The notes: generated by a model not told the origin, from the letters alone. DNA of 64,000 nt from Woeseiaceae bacterium (GCA_028280615.1 JANQLK010000020.1:1-64000); one strand, 5' to 3'; counted from the first letter of the stretch, positions 26,052 to 35,542 are shown. Numbers and translations: made by a program.

Positions 26052-26212
26052 CCCAAGCTCAGACGCAGGCAAAAGTAGCAAGGAATTGTGGAGCATTTAT
26101 GAGCGTGGACACATTGAACACGTCGGCAATAGCCGACAGTTCGCCTGAGCGGCGAGCTTTATGTTTCGCAATCGGTCACTTACACGAGAGTCGTCTTGTG
26201 CAACCGCGTGGG

Positions 26213-26902
26213 CTATTTCAGCTTGTACCCGACCCCGTAGACGGTAAGGATTTCTACGTTTTTCAGGCCCGCGTTACGAAGCTTCTTACGGAGATTCTTG
26301 ATGTGAGCGTCGACCGATCGATCCGATACCTCCGCTCGATCACCAGCAGTCGCCGTCAGAAGTCGATCACGCGTAAACACTTTTTGCGGGTTGTTGGCGA
26401 ACAGACACATCAACTGGAACTCGGCTGGCGACAATCGCAGTTCAATGCCGTTAGCGCTCGCCGCGCGAGCATCGCTGTCCAGAACTATGCCTGCATAGGA
26501 GACCTTTCCCTTTCGACGTTGCAGTGCTCTTTCTCTAATGGCCATTAGGCGATCTTGCAAGGAATCCATACTCACAGGCGTCAGATCACTGCTTTCGTTC
26601 ATGCCGATCCCGAGAAGACGCTCGATTTCACGAATGGAGCCCGACAGGAACACTACGGGCTCATCGGAATAGGCGGTAATTGCTGTAAATGTCTTGCAGC
26701 CTTGAGATTCCGGCATACAGAAAGCGATCGGCAGCTGATCCGCATCGCGTTTTTGTATCCACTCATCGAGTGCGCTGATCGAACCGATCTTTTCCGATGC
26801 GAGCCCGTTGCGCTGCAAATACTCGCTGACGAGTTGATCGAATTCCCGTTCGTCATCCAGGTCGATGATGACGACGGGTATTGTGGTGCCAACGGGCTTC
26901 AT
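26213..26902 (-). CDS. OmpR/PhoB-type winged-helix regulator with a degenerate receiver domain
   Basis: The ATG at 26902 gives 229 residues, the normal length for this family; the frame extends to a TTG at 26965 without support. The C-terminal ~100 residues are a typical trans_reg_C winged helix (LRLSPAEFQLMCLFANNPQKV, then SDRSVDAHIKNLRKKLR and ILTVYGVGYKLK). The N-terminal domain keeps the first strand with acidic residues (VVIIDLDDE) but lacks the phosphoacceptor Asp: the strand-3 position reads PIAFCMPESQG. The usual Lys of strand 5 is also gone. It probably signals without phosphorylation. It lies upstream of the riboswitch and peroxidase on the same strand and may regulate them. No kinase gene is adjacent. 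Confidence 0.85.
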   Translation of the reverse strand: MKPVGTTIPVVIIDLDDEREFDQLVSEYLQRNGLASEKIGSISALDEWIQKRDADQLPIAFCMPESQGCKTFTAITAYSDEPVVFLSGSIREIERLLGIGMNESSDLTPVSMDSLQDRLMAIRERALQRRKGKVSYAGIVLDSDARAASANGIELRLSPAEFQLMCLFANNPQKVFTRDRLLTATAGDRAEVSDRSVDAHIKNLRKKLRNAGLKNVEILTVYGVGYKLK

Positions 26903-26995
26903 CCCTGCGCCGGCACTCGTTCCAAGTAGCTTTGATACACGTGACTTCCCTGTCGTCCGCGACAATACCCCCTGTACTCAACGCACAATCGGACG

Positions 26996-27016
26996 GCTGG
27001 TTGACAGTCAACCAGC
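26996..27016. promoter_or_regulatory. Perfect 10+1+10 palindrome upstream of the response regulator
   Basis: The arms GCTGGTTGAC and GTCAACCAGC flank a single A. It lies 94 bases upstream of the regulator ATG. A perfect 21-base inverted repeat in an AT-poor intergenic region is a strong operator candidate, perhaps for autoregulation. The remaining part of 26903-27344 shows no gene. Confidence 0.55.
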
Positions 27017-27344
27017 AGGGCGGGGCATCGGCAACCGCACCGGGCAGCAGGGCGACATGCCGCGCGATTCAACTGTTTTGCTCGTAGAACGTTCGAATCG
27101 ACTGGCTTATGTTGAACCGTTCCGGAGTCCATCCCGGCCTGTGTTGCGAATATCCAGGGCAAACGACAGGTGGCATAGCGGCTTCGACCACAGCGCCTCA
27201 GCTCTGTGCCACTAGCGGCAGGCGCGAGGCGCTCAGCCGCTCAGCGGACACCGCTAGCGATACGCGACACGGCTACATCGCTCGACGTTTGCCGATTAAC
27301 GCGGTCGGGCGGGCGCAGCACAGCTTACAGAGCTACCACCGGCA

Positions 27345-28070
27345 CTATTTCCGGGCGCTCCAACGTAGCGCGTCCTCGATTAGCATGAGGTACTTGGGAT
27401 CCGTCAGCACGGCCTCGCCATGCCCGGGCTGGATGAACACCACGCGACGCGAGTCCGAGGGTCCAATCCAGGCAATTCGGTCCTCTGATCCGAACGCCGT
27501 CGTCGTCAGCAACGGACCGACGTCGTCAGAGATCCATAGCTGATCGTAGCTTTCGTCGGCATATCGCCAGTAGCCACCGAGCCGATTCGTTACCGGGTGC
27601 TGCGTCGCGGAACGCGCGACCCCCTGAAAGCCGGCAAAGTACCGCGACGCTTTGAGGCCGTCATGCCCTGACAACACGTACAAGCCACCAACATGGTCGC
27701 GCCACCATTCCTGCCAATCCGGGTAGTTTGCGATTGCATGATGCAATACGACGACCCCGCCACCGCCTCTCAGGTAGCGCAGCAACGCTTCCCGTTCTTC
27801 GGCTTCCGCGGTGTCGTCCCTGTGGTACATGAGCACCGCGTCGGCATCGTCAAGCGCGACGGTAGAAAACACGATTTGGTCATCGTCGACGCTGCGCACC
27901 TCGACGTCGATACCTGGAATACTCTTAAGCGTTCGGACGATGGACGTGTTGTAGCCGACCCCGCCGACCGTCATCAGAACGCGTAGCCTGTCTTGCGGCC
28001 GGACGGAATCGGCAAACAAGGGCTGCGCGTGCATCGTCACGAGCATCAAGGCCAAAAGGATCCTGTGCAT
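27345..28070 (-). CDS. Exported ThuA-like domain protein
   Basis: The 241-residue protein begins with a signal peptide (RILLALMLVTMHAQPLFA). The rest is a ThuA (class I glutamine amidotransferase-like) fold: LRVLMTVGGVGYNTSIV, DADAVLMYHRDD, the strand-turn GGGGVVVLHHAIANYPDW, and HPVTNRLGGYW. Family members are linked to sugar utilisation and often sit with oxidoreductases, but their chemistry is unknown. It is divergent from the LysR regulator gene, with 92 bases between starts, so it is the most likely LysR target. Confidence 0.82.
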   Translation of the reverse strand: MHRILLALMLVTMHAQPLFADSVRPQDRLRVLMTVGGVGYNTSIVRTLKSIPGIDVEVRSVDDDQIVFSTVALDDADAVLMYHRDDTAEAEEREALLRYLRGGGGVVVLHHAIANYPDWQEWWRDHVGGLYVLSGHDGLKASRYFAGFQGVARSATQHPVTNRLGGYWRYADESYDQLWISDDVGPLLTTTAFGSEDRIAWIGPSDSRRVVFIQPGHGEAVLTDPKYLMLIEDALRWSARK

Positions 28071-28093
28071 CGCCGTTCCCGCCTGACCATTTC

Positions 28094-28108
28094 GAATGCA
28101 TGGTATTC
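28094..28108. promoter_or_regulatory. Candidate LysR-type binding site
   Basis: GAAT-N7-ATTC, a dyad with the T-N11-A core typical of LysR-type boxes, sits between the divergent thuA-like and lysR-type genes. Confidence 0.4.
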
Positions 28109-28162
28109 TTGGCTATTCAGAATTCGAGATCAATCAACATAAACCTAGATACCTAAACAGAA

Positions 28163-29080
28163 GTGAAGAACCTGGACTGGCAGCGTTTGCATATACTCAG
28201 CGTCGCTCTGGAATCCCGGAGCCTGTCCGAGGCGGCGAGACGTTTGGGCCTGAGCCAGCCTACTGTCAGTCGCCAGATCCGTGCTCTCGAGCAGGACCTC
28301 GATGAGGCGCTCATTGACGTGACGCCGGACGGCTCACACCCAACCGCTGCTGCGCTGCGGCTTGCGCCGGCCTTGAGCGACATGATGCGGGCGGCGGATT
28401 CGATCGGCTCATTACCCGTCACTCCGCCCGACACACCGCTGGTTCGCATCACTTGCGGGCCATGGACGGCTGCGCTGCTTAGCAGGAATCTCCACGAGCT
28501 ACTCGGTGAACCTGCGGATACGGAAATCGAAATCGTATCGAGCATCACGTTCGCAGATCTGCTGAGACGCCAGGCGGACATCGCAATACGGAATCAGCGA
28601 CCGACCGACGGGCGTCTCGTCGTCAAGCGGCTGCCGGACTATGCGTGCGCCGTTTACGGTGCATCGCGGTTAGTCAGCGTGCGCGCGGAGGCGTTTGATG
28701 ATAGGCGATTCTCGGAATTCGAATGGGCGGCGCTGGTTGAGGAGCTGGACCATTTTCCTACGGCAAGATGGCTGTCGAAGCGGCTAAAGAAGGCGCCTGT
28801 CGCCCGATTCTCGACGTCGATCAATCTGCTCGACGCGGTAAGAGGCGGCAACGTCCTTGCCGTGCTGCCTTGCTTCGCCGGAGACACCGAAAACGGTATC
28901 GAACGGGTCAGCGAGACCTTCGTTCCCGACTACGACGGGCATTGGATAGTACTGGGCAACGATATTCGACGCCGTCCCCATGTGAGGCGTACAGCCGATC
29001 GGATCAACGCGTTTTTGCACGCGAACGTGACACTTCTGATGCCGGCGGCAGGAGAGGGCGGCACGCATCGCAGCCAGTGA
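28163..29080 (+). CDS. LysR-family transcriptional regulator
   Basis: The 305-residue protein starts at a GTG (28163). The N-terminal winged helix (residues ~5-64) shows the LysR signature SLSEAARRLGLSQPTVSRQI. The C-terminal substrate-binding domain is divergent, with PLVRITCGPWTAALL at its start and the FADLLRRQADIAIRNQRP segment. LysR regulators commonly act on a divergent neighbour, here the exported ThuA-like protein. The effector is not predictable. Confidence 0.9.
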   Translation: MKNLDWQRLHILSVALESRSLSEAARRLGLSQPTVSRQIRALEQDLDEALIDVTPDGSHPTAAALRLAPALSDMMRAADSIGSLPVTPPDTPLVRITCGPWTAALLSRNLHELLGEPADTEIEIVSSITFADLLRRQADIAIRNQRPTDGRLVVKRLPDYACAVYGASRLVSVRAEAFDDRRFSEFEWAALVEELDHFPTARWLSKRLKKAPVARFSTSINLLDAVRGGNVLAVLPCFAGDTENGIERVSETFVPDYDGHWIVLGNDIRRRPHVRRTADRINAFLHANVTLLMPAAGEGGTHRSQ

Positions 29081-29197
29081 GTGTCGCCTCCAACTCGGAA
29101 GGGATTGCTTCTCAGCGTGTCGGTACTTGCGCGGTACGTGCGCCCGCAAAGCCAGAGCGCCGCGCTCCAGGCCGGGCGCCGCGTGGGGTACGGTTTC

Positions 29198-30805
29198 TCA
29201 CCGTGTGGGATAGCGATTGCGCGCGGCGACGTGATTCGCAAACCCGGTGCCGGATTCGGCGTACAGGTTGTATACGTCCGTGGCGCCCGCGGCGCGCAGT
29301 TGCGCCTCTTCATCCGGATATCGGGCTATAGCGGCGATTCCGCCACCGAAGTCGATCGCACGCAGCTGTTCCAACGCGTCGAGGTTGGCTGACACTGTGG
29401 GCAGCGCCAGCATCACGAGTTTGATACTCGGTACTCTCTCCGCCAGTTCCCAGAAGTCCGCATCGCTGGGATCACCGCGCATGACGCTGCGTCCGGCTTG
29501 CCGATGCAGTTGGACGCGCTCCGAATTGAAGTCGACGCCGACCACGGTGTCGCCATGCAGCGCGGCCATCTTGTCGTAAGCGCCGGTTCCGATCCGGCCC
29601 ATGCCGAAGACGGCGATCGTGGCGTTGCCGGTATCCATGGGCTGATCGTCCGGCAGTCGCTGCGGACGCTGGTGCTCTAGCCAGAAGTGCCGATGGTTGC
29701 TGTAGATCGAGTCTTCCCGGTCTGTAAGCGGCGCGGCGAGCACGTAGGACAGGGACAGCGCAACGGATATCACAACGAGCCATTCCGCATTTATCCAGCC
29801 GTACGCCACGCCGATCGCGGCAACGATCAGACCAAACTCGCTGTAGTTGCTCAGATTCAGGGTTGCCAGCAGCGATGTTCGCGCACGCAGCCTGAAGCAG
29901 ATCATCAGACCGTAGAATAGCGTTGATTTGATCAGGACGAACGGCACCATCAGGGCGCCGATCACCATGGCGCGCAACGAAAGCTCGCCGGTCATACCGA
30001 TCGACAGGAAGAAACCCACCAGAAAAAGATCCTTGAAGCCCATGATCGTCCTGGACAACTCGGAAGCCTTGGGATGCGTTGAAACCAGCAGTCCCATGAC
30101 CAGGGCGCCGAGATCGTCCTTCACGCCGCCCAGCTCGAATATCTCCGCCCCGCCCAATGCCAACACCAGTGCGTAGAGAATCAGCAGCTCCCCGTGGCCT
30201 GCGCGCTTTAGGAGCTCATGAAACAACGGGCGCATCGGAATCAACAGGAACAGGAGCGCCGCCCACGGCGACGGCAAGCTCCCCGTCGATGCGACCAGGA
30301 ACACGACCGCCGCCATGTCCTGCATGACCAGGATACCGATCGCGATACGGCCGTGGAGGGACATCATCCTGCCTTTCTCTTCGAGACTTTTGACCACGAA
30401 GACAGTACTCGAGAAGCTGAGGGCAAATGCCAGCAGCAGTGACCGCCTGAAATCCAGCTCGCTGAAGAGCGGCACTCCCAGTGAGGCGAGCGCGAAAATC
30501 GCGGCGCCGAACATCGCGACCACCAACCCGGCATGCAAGCTCGTAACCGCCCATACCTGCGGGCGCAGCAGCGCTTTGATGTCCAGCTTCAGGCCAACCG
30601 TAAACAGCAGCAGGGTAATGCCGAGGTCTGCCAACTTCTGCAGAACCTCGCCGCTGGCCATGCCGAGAGAATTGAGAAAGAACCCGGCAGCGAGAAAGCC
30701 GACGAGAGGCGGTAGGCTGATTGCTCGCGCGCCGAAGCCGAGCGTGAAGGCCAGCGTGATCCAGGCAACGTCGCCAAGGGCTATGGCCACCCATTCAAAG
30801 TCCAT
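29198..30805 (-). CDS. KefC/YbaL-type cation:proton antiporter with RCK/TrkA-N domain
   Basis: The 535-residue protein has an N-terminal CPA2 exchanger of about 12 helices (residues 1-380; GITLLLFTVGLKLD and ALSFSSTVFVVKSLEEKG are family regions). A cytosolic TrkA-N domain follows from ~395 with the Rossmann motif IAVFGMGRIGTGAYDKMA and the acidic residue in VVGVDFNSERV. The family exports K+ in exchange for H+ under nucleotide or glutathione-adduct control. It is convergent with the LysR gene. Confidence 0.9.
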   Translation of the reverse strand: MDFEWVAIALGDVAWITLAFTLGFGARAISLPPLVGFLAAGFFLNSLGMASGEVLQKLADLGITLLLFTVGLKLDIKALLRPQVWAVTSLHAGLVVAMFGAAIFALASLGVPLFSELDFRRSLLLAFALSFSSTVFVVKSLEEKGRMMSLHGRIAIGILVMQDMAAVVFLVASTGSLPSPWAALLFLLIPMRPLFHELLKRAGHGELLILYALVLALGGAEIFELGGVKDDLGALVMGLLVSTHPKASELSRTIMGFKDLFLVGFFLSIGMTGELSLRAMVIGALMVPFVLIKSTLFYGLMICFRLRARTSLLATLNLSNYSEFGLIVAAIGVAYGWINAEWLVVISVALSLSYVLAAPLTDREDSIYSNHRHFWLEHQRPQRLPDDQPMDTGNATIAVFGMGRIGTGAYDKMAALHGDTVVGVDFNSERVQLHRQAGRSVMRGDPSDADFWELAERVPSIKLVMLALPTVSANLDALEQLRAIDFGGGIAAIARYPDEEAQLRAAGATDVYNLYAESGTGFANHVAARNRYPTR

Positions 30806-31256
30806 GGGTGTCTCGGACTCGATCGGGCCAGGTCGAGCGGTTGCGTGTGTTCATGATCGCCCGGGACCAGGCTGTTCTGCCGAGCAATAGCCGAGCAGCA
30901 TTCGGACGACGAACTCGGTTGCGACGAGCAGCGGAATGCAGGTCGGGGCTTCGATCGCCGCGGCAGCCTGTGTCAGCGTCTGGCCCGTCATCAAATCGTC
31001 GGAGACTCGGAATCCGTCATTTGTAGCAGCTTGCCGAGCTACTCGACAAGCGCATCGTCCGCATTGGGCCCGCTGTCGCGGCGCCCGCAATCGCGAATTG
31101 AACCGGCGCCACGCGTTCCACACGGTCACGGGCCGTCGGCTCTGCGGCAACTACGAATGGATTGATGCGCCGCAAAGGGCACGATAGACACCGTTTGCCC
31201 TCGCTGTCGCCGATTCCCGCAACGGGGCGGCCTGGGTTTGCGGAGTCGCGGCGCGG
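30806..31256. other. Divergent intergenic region with possible phosphoribosyltransferase relic
   Basis: No intact gene is supported between the KefC-like gene (minus) and the P-type ATPase (plus). On the minus strand a frame at 30851-31150 contains DDLMTGQTLTQAAAAI, which resembles the PRPP-binding loop of ComF-like phosphoribosyltransferases with one residue missing, but nothing around it supports a working enzyme. Confidence 0.3.
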
Positions 31257-34073
31257 TTGCGGCTACCGAGAGCGGCAGCCTGCGCTGCGAAGGAGCGACT
31301 CCTGGCTTCACAGTGGTACCAACTGACGGCTGCAGAGGCATTGCATCGCCTCGACAGCAGCGAGGCGGGTCTCGACGAACAGTCCGCGGCCCGGAAACTG
31401 GCACAACACGGCGCCAACGAAATCGCGTTCGAGAAGACCCCGGCGTGGCTGCGGTTCCTCAGTCAGCTGAACGATCCCATGGTCATCATCCTGCTGATCA
31501 CGGCCGCGATTACCGGGACTCTTACGGCGTTCGGCAGCCACATGTTGCCCGATACGATTGTCATCGTGGGCGTGGTCCTGCTGAATTCGGTGCTCGGCTA
31601 TGTGCAGGAGGAAAAGGCCGACAGCGCCATCGATGCGCTGCGCCAGCTCATGGTCCAGGAAGCAATCGTCGTGCGCGAGGCGAAGCAGGCACGACTTCCG
31701 GCGCGGCTCCTCGTGCCCGGCGACATCGTCGTCCTTGAAGGCGGCGACAAAATCCCCGCCGACGTACGCTTCATCGAGGTCAACAACGCCTACGTCGATG
31801 AGTCGTCGCTGACCGGCGAATCCGTGCCTGTCGCGAAGCACATAGAGAAGATCGACGGATCCGACCTCGTGCCGGGCGATCAGGGCAACATCGGCTTCTC
31901 CGGGACCTTCGTCACGCGCGGCACGGCGCTCGCGGTCGTCGTCGAGACGGCTCGTAACACGGTGTTCGGCCAGGTCGCCGACATGGTCGAGTCGGCAGGG
32001 GCCACGCGAACGCCCCTGCAGCGCCAACTCGGACGCTTCGTGCGCCGCCTGATCGGCGCGATTCTCGTCATCGGTTCGTTCAACTTCGTGATCGGAGCGC
32101 TGCTCGGGTACTCGCTGCCGTACAGCTTCCTCGGTGCCGTATCGCTCGTCGTCGCGGCAATTCCGGAGATGTTGCCGGCGCTCGTGACGTCGATTCTTGC
32201 GCTGTCCGGCACGGCGATGGCGAAGCGAAACGCGCTGGTCAGAAACCTGCCGGCAGCCGAGACACTAGGCGCCACATCGGTCATTTGCTCCGACAAGACC
32301 GGCACGCTGACAGAGAACCGCATGACCGTGACCCGGGTGTATGCGGGCGGGCAGATCTACGACGTTAGCGGCACGGCATTCGATATCGACGGTAAATTCC
32401 TGCTCGACGGTGCGGTGCGCGATCCACAATCGGATGCAGGCCTGCTGGCGCTGCTCGAATGCGGTTTCTACTGCAACAACGCTCACCTGTCGGGCGAGTC
32501 GGGCACGGGCGATCCAACCGAGATCGCACTGCGCGTGGCCGGCGCCAAAGCCCAGATCATCGCCGATAGCGTGCGCCGTCTCGGGGAGATCCCGTTCGAG
32601 TCGTCAACCAAGTACATGGCCGTGCTCGTCGACAGTGACGACCGCCGGCTGCTCTATGTCAAGGGCGCTCCGGAAGTCGTCATCGGCATGTGCTCGAGCG
32701 CGGTCGACCCGGACGGCAACGGTATCGACTTCACTCCGACGCGCGCGCTTGCCGTGGCGAGTTCGTTCGCCGAGGATGCTCTGCGAACGCTGGCATTCGC
32801 CGTTCGCGAGCTGCCGGCCGGCTCGAACGATCTCCGCAGCGCGGATCTCGCCGATCTGAATTTCCTCGGCCTGCAGGGCATGATCGATCCGCCGCGCAAG
32901 TCGGCGATCGAGGCCGTGGCGCGCTGCAAGGAGGCCGGCATTCGGACGGTCATGATCACAGGTGACCATCCGGCGACCGCACTCGCGATTGCGCGTCAGC
33001 TCGGCATCGATACCGAACGGGTCATGACCGGCGCCGAGCTGACGGGCCTGGGCGAGGGCGAGATGCTCGATGTGGTTCGGGAGGTTTCGGTGTTCGGCCG
33101 CGTTGCACCCGAACACAAGAAGGCCATCGCGGAATCGCTACAGTCGCTCGGCAACGTCGTGGCTATGACCGGCGACGGAGTCAACGACGCGCCCGCGCTC
33201 AAAGCTGCCGACATCGGCGTCGCCATGGGCATCAACGGCACCGAGGTCGCGAAAGAGTCATCCGACATGGTGCTGGCGGACGACAATTTCGAAACGATTG
33301 TCGCGGCAGTCGAGGAGGGCCGGCACGCCTGGAACAACTTGCAGAAGGCGATCCTGTACACGCTGCCGACGAATGCGGCGCAGGCGCTCCTGATCATCGG
33401 CGCCGTGAGCATGGCCGCGTTCGTACCGCTGTTCGGCGCGCGCTTCGTGCTGGAGCCTGTGCAGATCCTGTGGGTGAATCTGCTCGATTCCGTGTTGCTG
33501 ACGATGCCACTGATGATGGAGTCGAAGGAACCGGGGCTCCTGCGGCAGCAGCCCCGCGACCCCACGGCGCGTATCATGAATCGCCTGTTCCTCCAGCGCG
33601 TCGTCGTGATCGGATTGGCGATATCGGTACCGGCGTTTCTCGTCTACCATCACTTCGGTTCGGGGGCTATGGACGGCGGTGTCGTCGTCGACACGCTGCG
33701 GTTGACGCAGGCGCAGACGGCCGCATTCTGGGGCGTGCTCTTCGCCCACTTTGGCTACGTGATCTCGGCGCGCTCGATCTATGCGTCGGCATTTACGTTT
33801 AGTCCGCTTTCGAATCGCTGGCTTCTCGGCGGCATTGCGATCAGCCTCGCAATCCGGCTGTTGCCAACCTTTGTCCCGGCGGCGGCGACGATATTTCGCA
33901 CCGCGCCGATACCGGCCGACTGGTGGCCGCTCATCGCGCTTTGCTTCCTGCCGAGCTTTGTCGCGATCGAGGCGGACAAGGCGCTGCGCAGACTCGGATG
34001 GGGTCGAGGAACGGCCCGCGCGGCGGCGAGCCCCGTACAGTCCGACAATCGCGTGCCGGGTCGTCCAAGATAG
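31257..34073 (+). CDS. P2-type cation-transporting ATPase (PacL/CtpF-related, atypical ion site)
   Basis: From the TTG at 31257 the protein has 938 residues. A CTG at 31302 has an ideal AAGGAG six bases before it and may be the true start. Order: N-terminal cation ATPase domain (QWYQLTAAEALHRL), actuator with TGES (DESSLTGESVPVAK), phosphorylation site D346 in CSDKTGTLTEN, nucleotide domain (KGAPEVV), hinge TGDGVNDAPALK, and ten membrane helices. Helix M4 has PEMLP rather than the PEGLP of Ca2+ pumps. M5 has NAAQA where Ca2+ ATPases have N-x-x-E, and M6 has NLLDS in place of NLVTD. It is a functional-looking P2 ATPase whose ion cannot be assigned as Ca2+ with confidence. Confidence 0.9.
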   Translation: MRLPRAAACAAKERLLASQWYQLTAAEALHRLDSSEAGLDEQSAARKLAQHGANEIAFEKTPAWLRFLSQLNDPMVIILLITAAITGTLTAFGSHMLPDTIVIVGVVLLNSVLGYVQEEKADSAIDALRQLMVQEAIVVREAKQARLPARLLVPGDIVVLEGGDKIPADVRFIEVNNAYVDESSLTGESVPVAKHIEKIDGSDLVPGDQGNIGFSGTFVTRGTALAVVVETARNTVFGQVADMVESAGATRTPLQRQLGRFVRRLIGAILVIGSFNFVIGALLGYSLPYSFLGAVSLVVAAIPEMLPALVTSILALSGTAMAKRNALVRNLPAAETLGATSVICSDKTGTLTENRMTVTRVYAGGQIYDVSGTAFDIDGKFLLDGAVRDPQSDAGLLALLECGFYCNNAHLSGESGTGDPTEIALRVAGAKAQIIADSVRRLGEIPFESSTKYMAVLVDSDDRRLLYVKGAPEVVIGMCSSAVDPDGNGIDFTPTRALAVASSFAEDALRTLAFAVRELPAGSNDLRSADLADLNFLGLQGMIDPPRKSAIEAVARCKEAGIRTVMITGDHPATALAIARQLGIDTERVMTGAELTGLGEGEMLDVVREVSVFGRVAPEHKKAIAESLQSLGNVVAMTGDGVNDAPALKAADIGVAMGINGTEVAKESSDMVLADDNFETIVAAVEEGRHAWNNLQKAILYTLPTNAAQALLIIGAVSMAAFVPLFGARFVLEPVQILWVNLLDSVLLTMPLMMESKEPGLLRQQPRDPTARIMNRLFLQRVVVIGLAISVPAFLVYHHFGSGAMDGGVVVDTLRLTQAQTAAFWGVLFAHFGYVISARSIYASAFTFSPLSNRWLLGGIAISLAIRLLPTFVPAAATIFRTAPIPADWWPLIALCFLPSFVAIEADKALRRLGWGRGTARAAASPVQSDNRVPGRPR

Positions 34074-34210
34074 TACGAGTGGTCGTACGGCGGCCCCCAC
34101 TTGCCACGACTCTGTGATCCGCGCACTCGCCGGCATTTGCGCTGCTCCTGCGGCTATGTGACCCTCGGTCGCTGGCTGCGCACGGGAATCAGACGTAGCG
34201 GAGAGGAACA

Positions 34211-35542
34211 GTGCCGAACCCCAGCAAGAAACCCGTCAGCGTCGTCGTGGCCTCGGCTGCGCTGTGGGGCCTCCTTTTCGCTTGTATCACCGCTGGGCGG
34301 ACCGCTGTCGCGGCCGCGGAACAGTATGAGTCGCGTCGTATCGGTGTCGTCGAGCGCCAGGGTTCGGGGCCGGACACGTTGCCTGACGGTCCGCAGGTCA
34401 TCGATGAGCAAGGCCAGCGTCTGCGGGTAACGCCCCTCAAGGGCATCGAACGTCCCTGGGCGCTGGCGTTTCTCCCGGACGGCGCGATGCTCGTGACCGA
34501 GCGCACGGGCCGACTCAGGCGCGTGAATGCCGACTTCACGCTCGACCCGGAGCCGATTTCGGGCGTGCCCGACGTGCTGCCAGCCGCCTACAAGGGACTC
34601 ATGGACGTCGCGCTGCACCCGGATTTCGACGACAACCGCTGGGTGTACTTTACCTACTCAAGGGAACTGCCCGGCGAGACCGACGAAGACTGGGACAAGC
34701 TGACAGGTCCCGCAGCCACGGCGGCGCTGGCGCGCGGCCGCTACGATGGGGCCCATCGGCTGCACGACGTCGAGGACCTGTTCGTGGCGAAAGCCGCGAC
34801 CAGCGGAGTCAGCGCCGCACGCATAGTCTTCGGCCCGGACGACAGGCTGTATATGAGTATCGGCGCGCCGAGCTACCTGGTCATCGAGGGCGGGACCAAC
34901 CGCGTCGGCAGCGCACATGAAGCCCAGGATCCCGCCTCGCACGCAGGCAAGATACTGCGCCTCAACGACGATGGCTCCGCACCGGCCGACAACCCGTTCG
35001 TCGGCCGGCCCGGCCATCTGCCGGAGATCTTCGCCCTCGGCGTGCGAAACGTAACCGGCCTTGTCGTGCATCCCGAGACCGGAGCGCTGTGGGCCGTCGA
35101 GCACGGACCGCTCGACGGTGACGAAATCAACATTATCGAGGCGGGCCGCAACTACGGCTGGCCGCTCGTGTCGTACGGCCGCGCCTACAGCGGCGCCCGG
35201 ACGGGAGCGGGCTCCGGCCCCGTTCAGGCTCACCCATCGGCGCCTGGCATCGAAGAGCCGCTGCTCTACTGGGCGCCCAATATAGCGCCGGGCGGACTCA
35301 CGATTTACACCGGCGACCGGTTTCCCGCCTGGAAGGGCGACGCATTCATCGGCGGGCTTGGCAGCACGCAGCTGCAGCGCGTCGATCTGACAGACGACGG
35401 CCTGCCGGTCGGACGCCAATCGATGCTCGTATCGCTCGGGCAGCGGATTCGCGAGGTTCGCGAAGGGGCGGACGGTCTCATTTACCTGCTGACCGATCAC
35501 GATCGCGGCTCGCTCATTCGGGTCGAGCCTGTCGCTGACTGA
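34211..35542 (+). CDS. PQQ-dependent sugar dehydrogenase-like propeller protein (GSDH family), exported
   Basis: The 443-residue protein starts at GTG 34211, six bases after AGAGGAAC. A signal peptide (SVVVASAALWGLLFACITAG) precedes the propeller. Family stretches are RPWALAFLPDGAMLVTERTG, KGLMDVALHPDFDDNRWVY, then ALGVRNVTGLVVHPETG and the signature EHGPLDGDEINIIEAGRNYGWP. Compared with the copy at 2575 it has a longer N-terminal region and an insertion after the Asp-rich strand near residue 150. The likely role is periplasmic oxidation of a polyol or sugar with PQQ. Confidence 0.87.
   Translation: MPNPSKKPVSVVVASAALWGLLFACITAGRTAVAAAEQYESRRIGVVERQGSGPDTLPDGPQVIDEQGQRLRVTPLKGIERPWALAFLPDGAMLVTERTGRLRRVNADFTLDPEPISGVPDVLPAAYKGLMDVALHPDFDDNRWVYFTYSRELPGETDEDWDKLTGPAATAALARGRYDGAHRLHDVEDLFVAKAATSGVSAARIVFGPDDRLYMSIGAPSYLVIEGGTNRVGSAHEAQDPASHAGKILRLNDDGSAPADNPFVGRPGHLPEIFALGVRNVTGLVVHPETGALWAVEHGPLDGDEINIIEAGRNYGWPLVSYGRAYSGARTGAGSGPVQAHPSAPGIEEPLLYWAPNIAPGGLTIYTGDRFPAWKGDAFIGGLGSTQLQRVDLTDDGLPVGRQSMLVSLGQRIREVREGADGLIYLLTDHDRGSLIRVEPVAD

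Noticed and set aside
27160..27210. Second GEMM-like sequence around a GGGCAAAC string
   Set aside because: The following GCAAAGCC, tetraloop and receptor are all missing.
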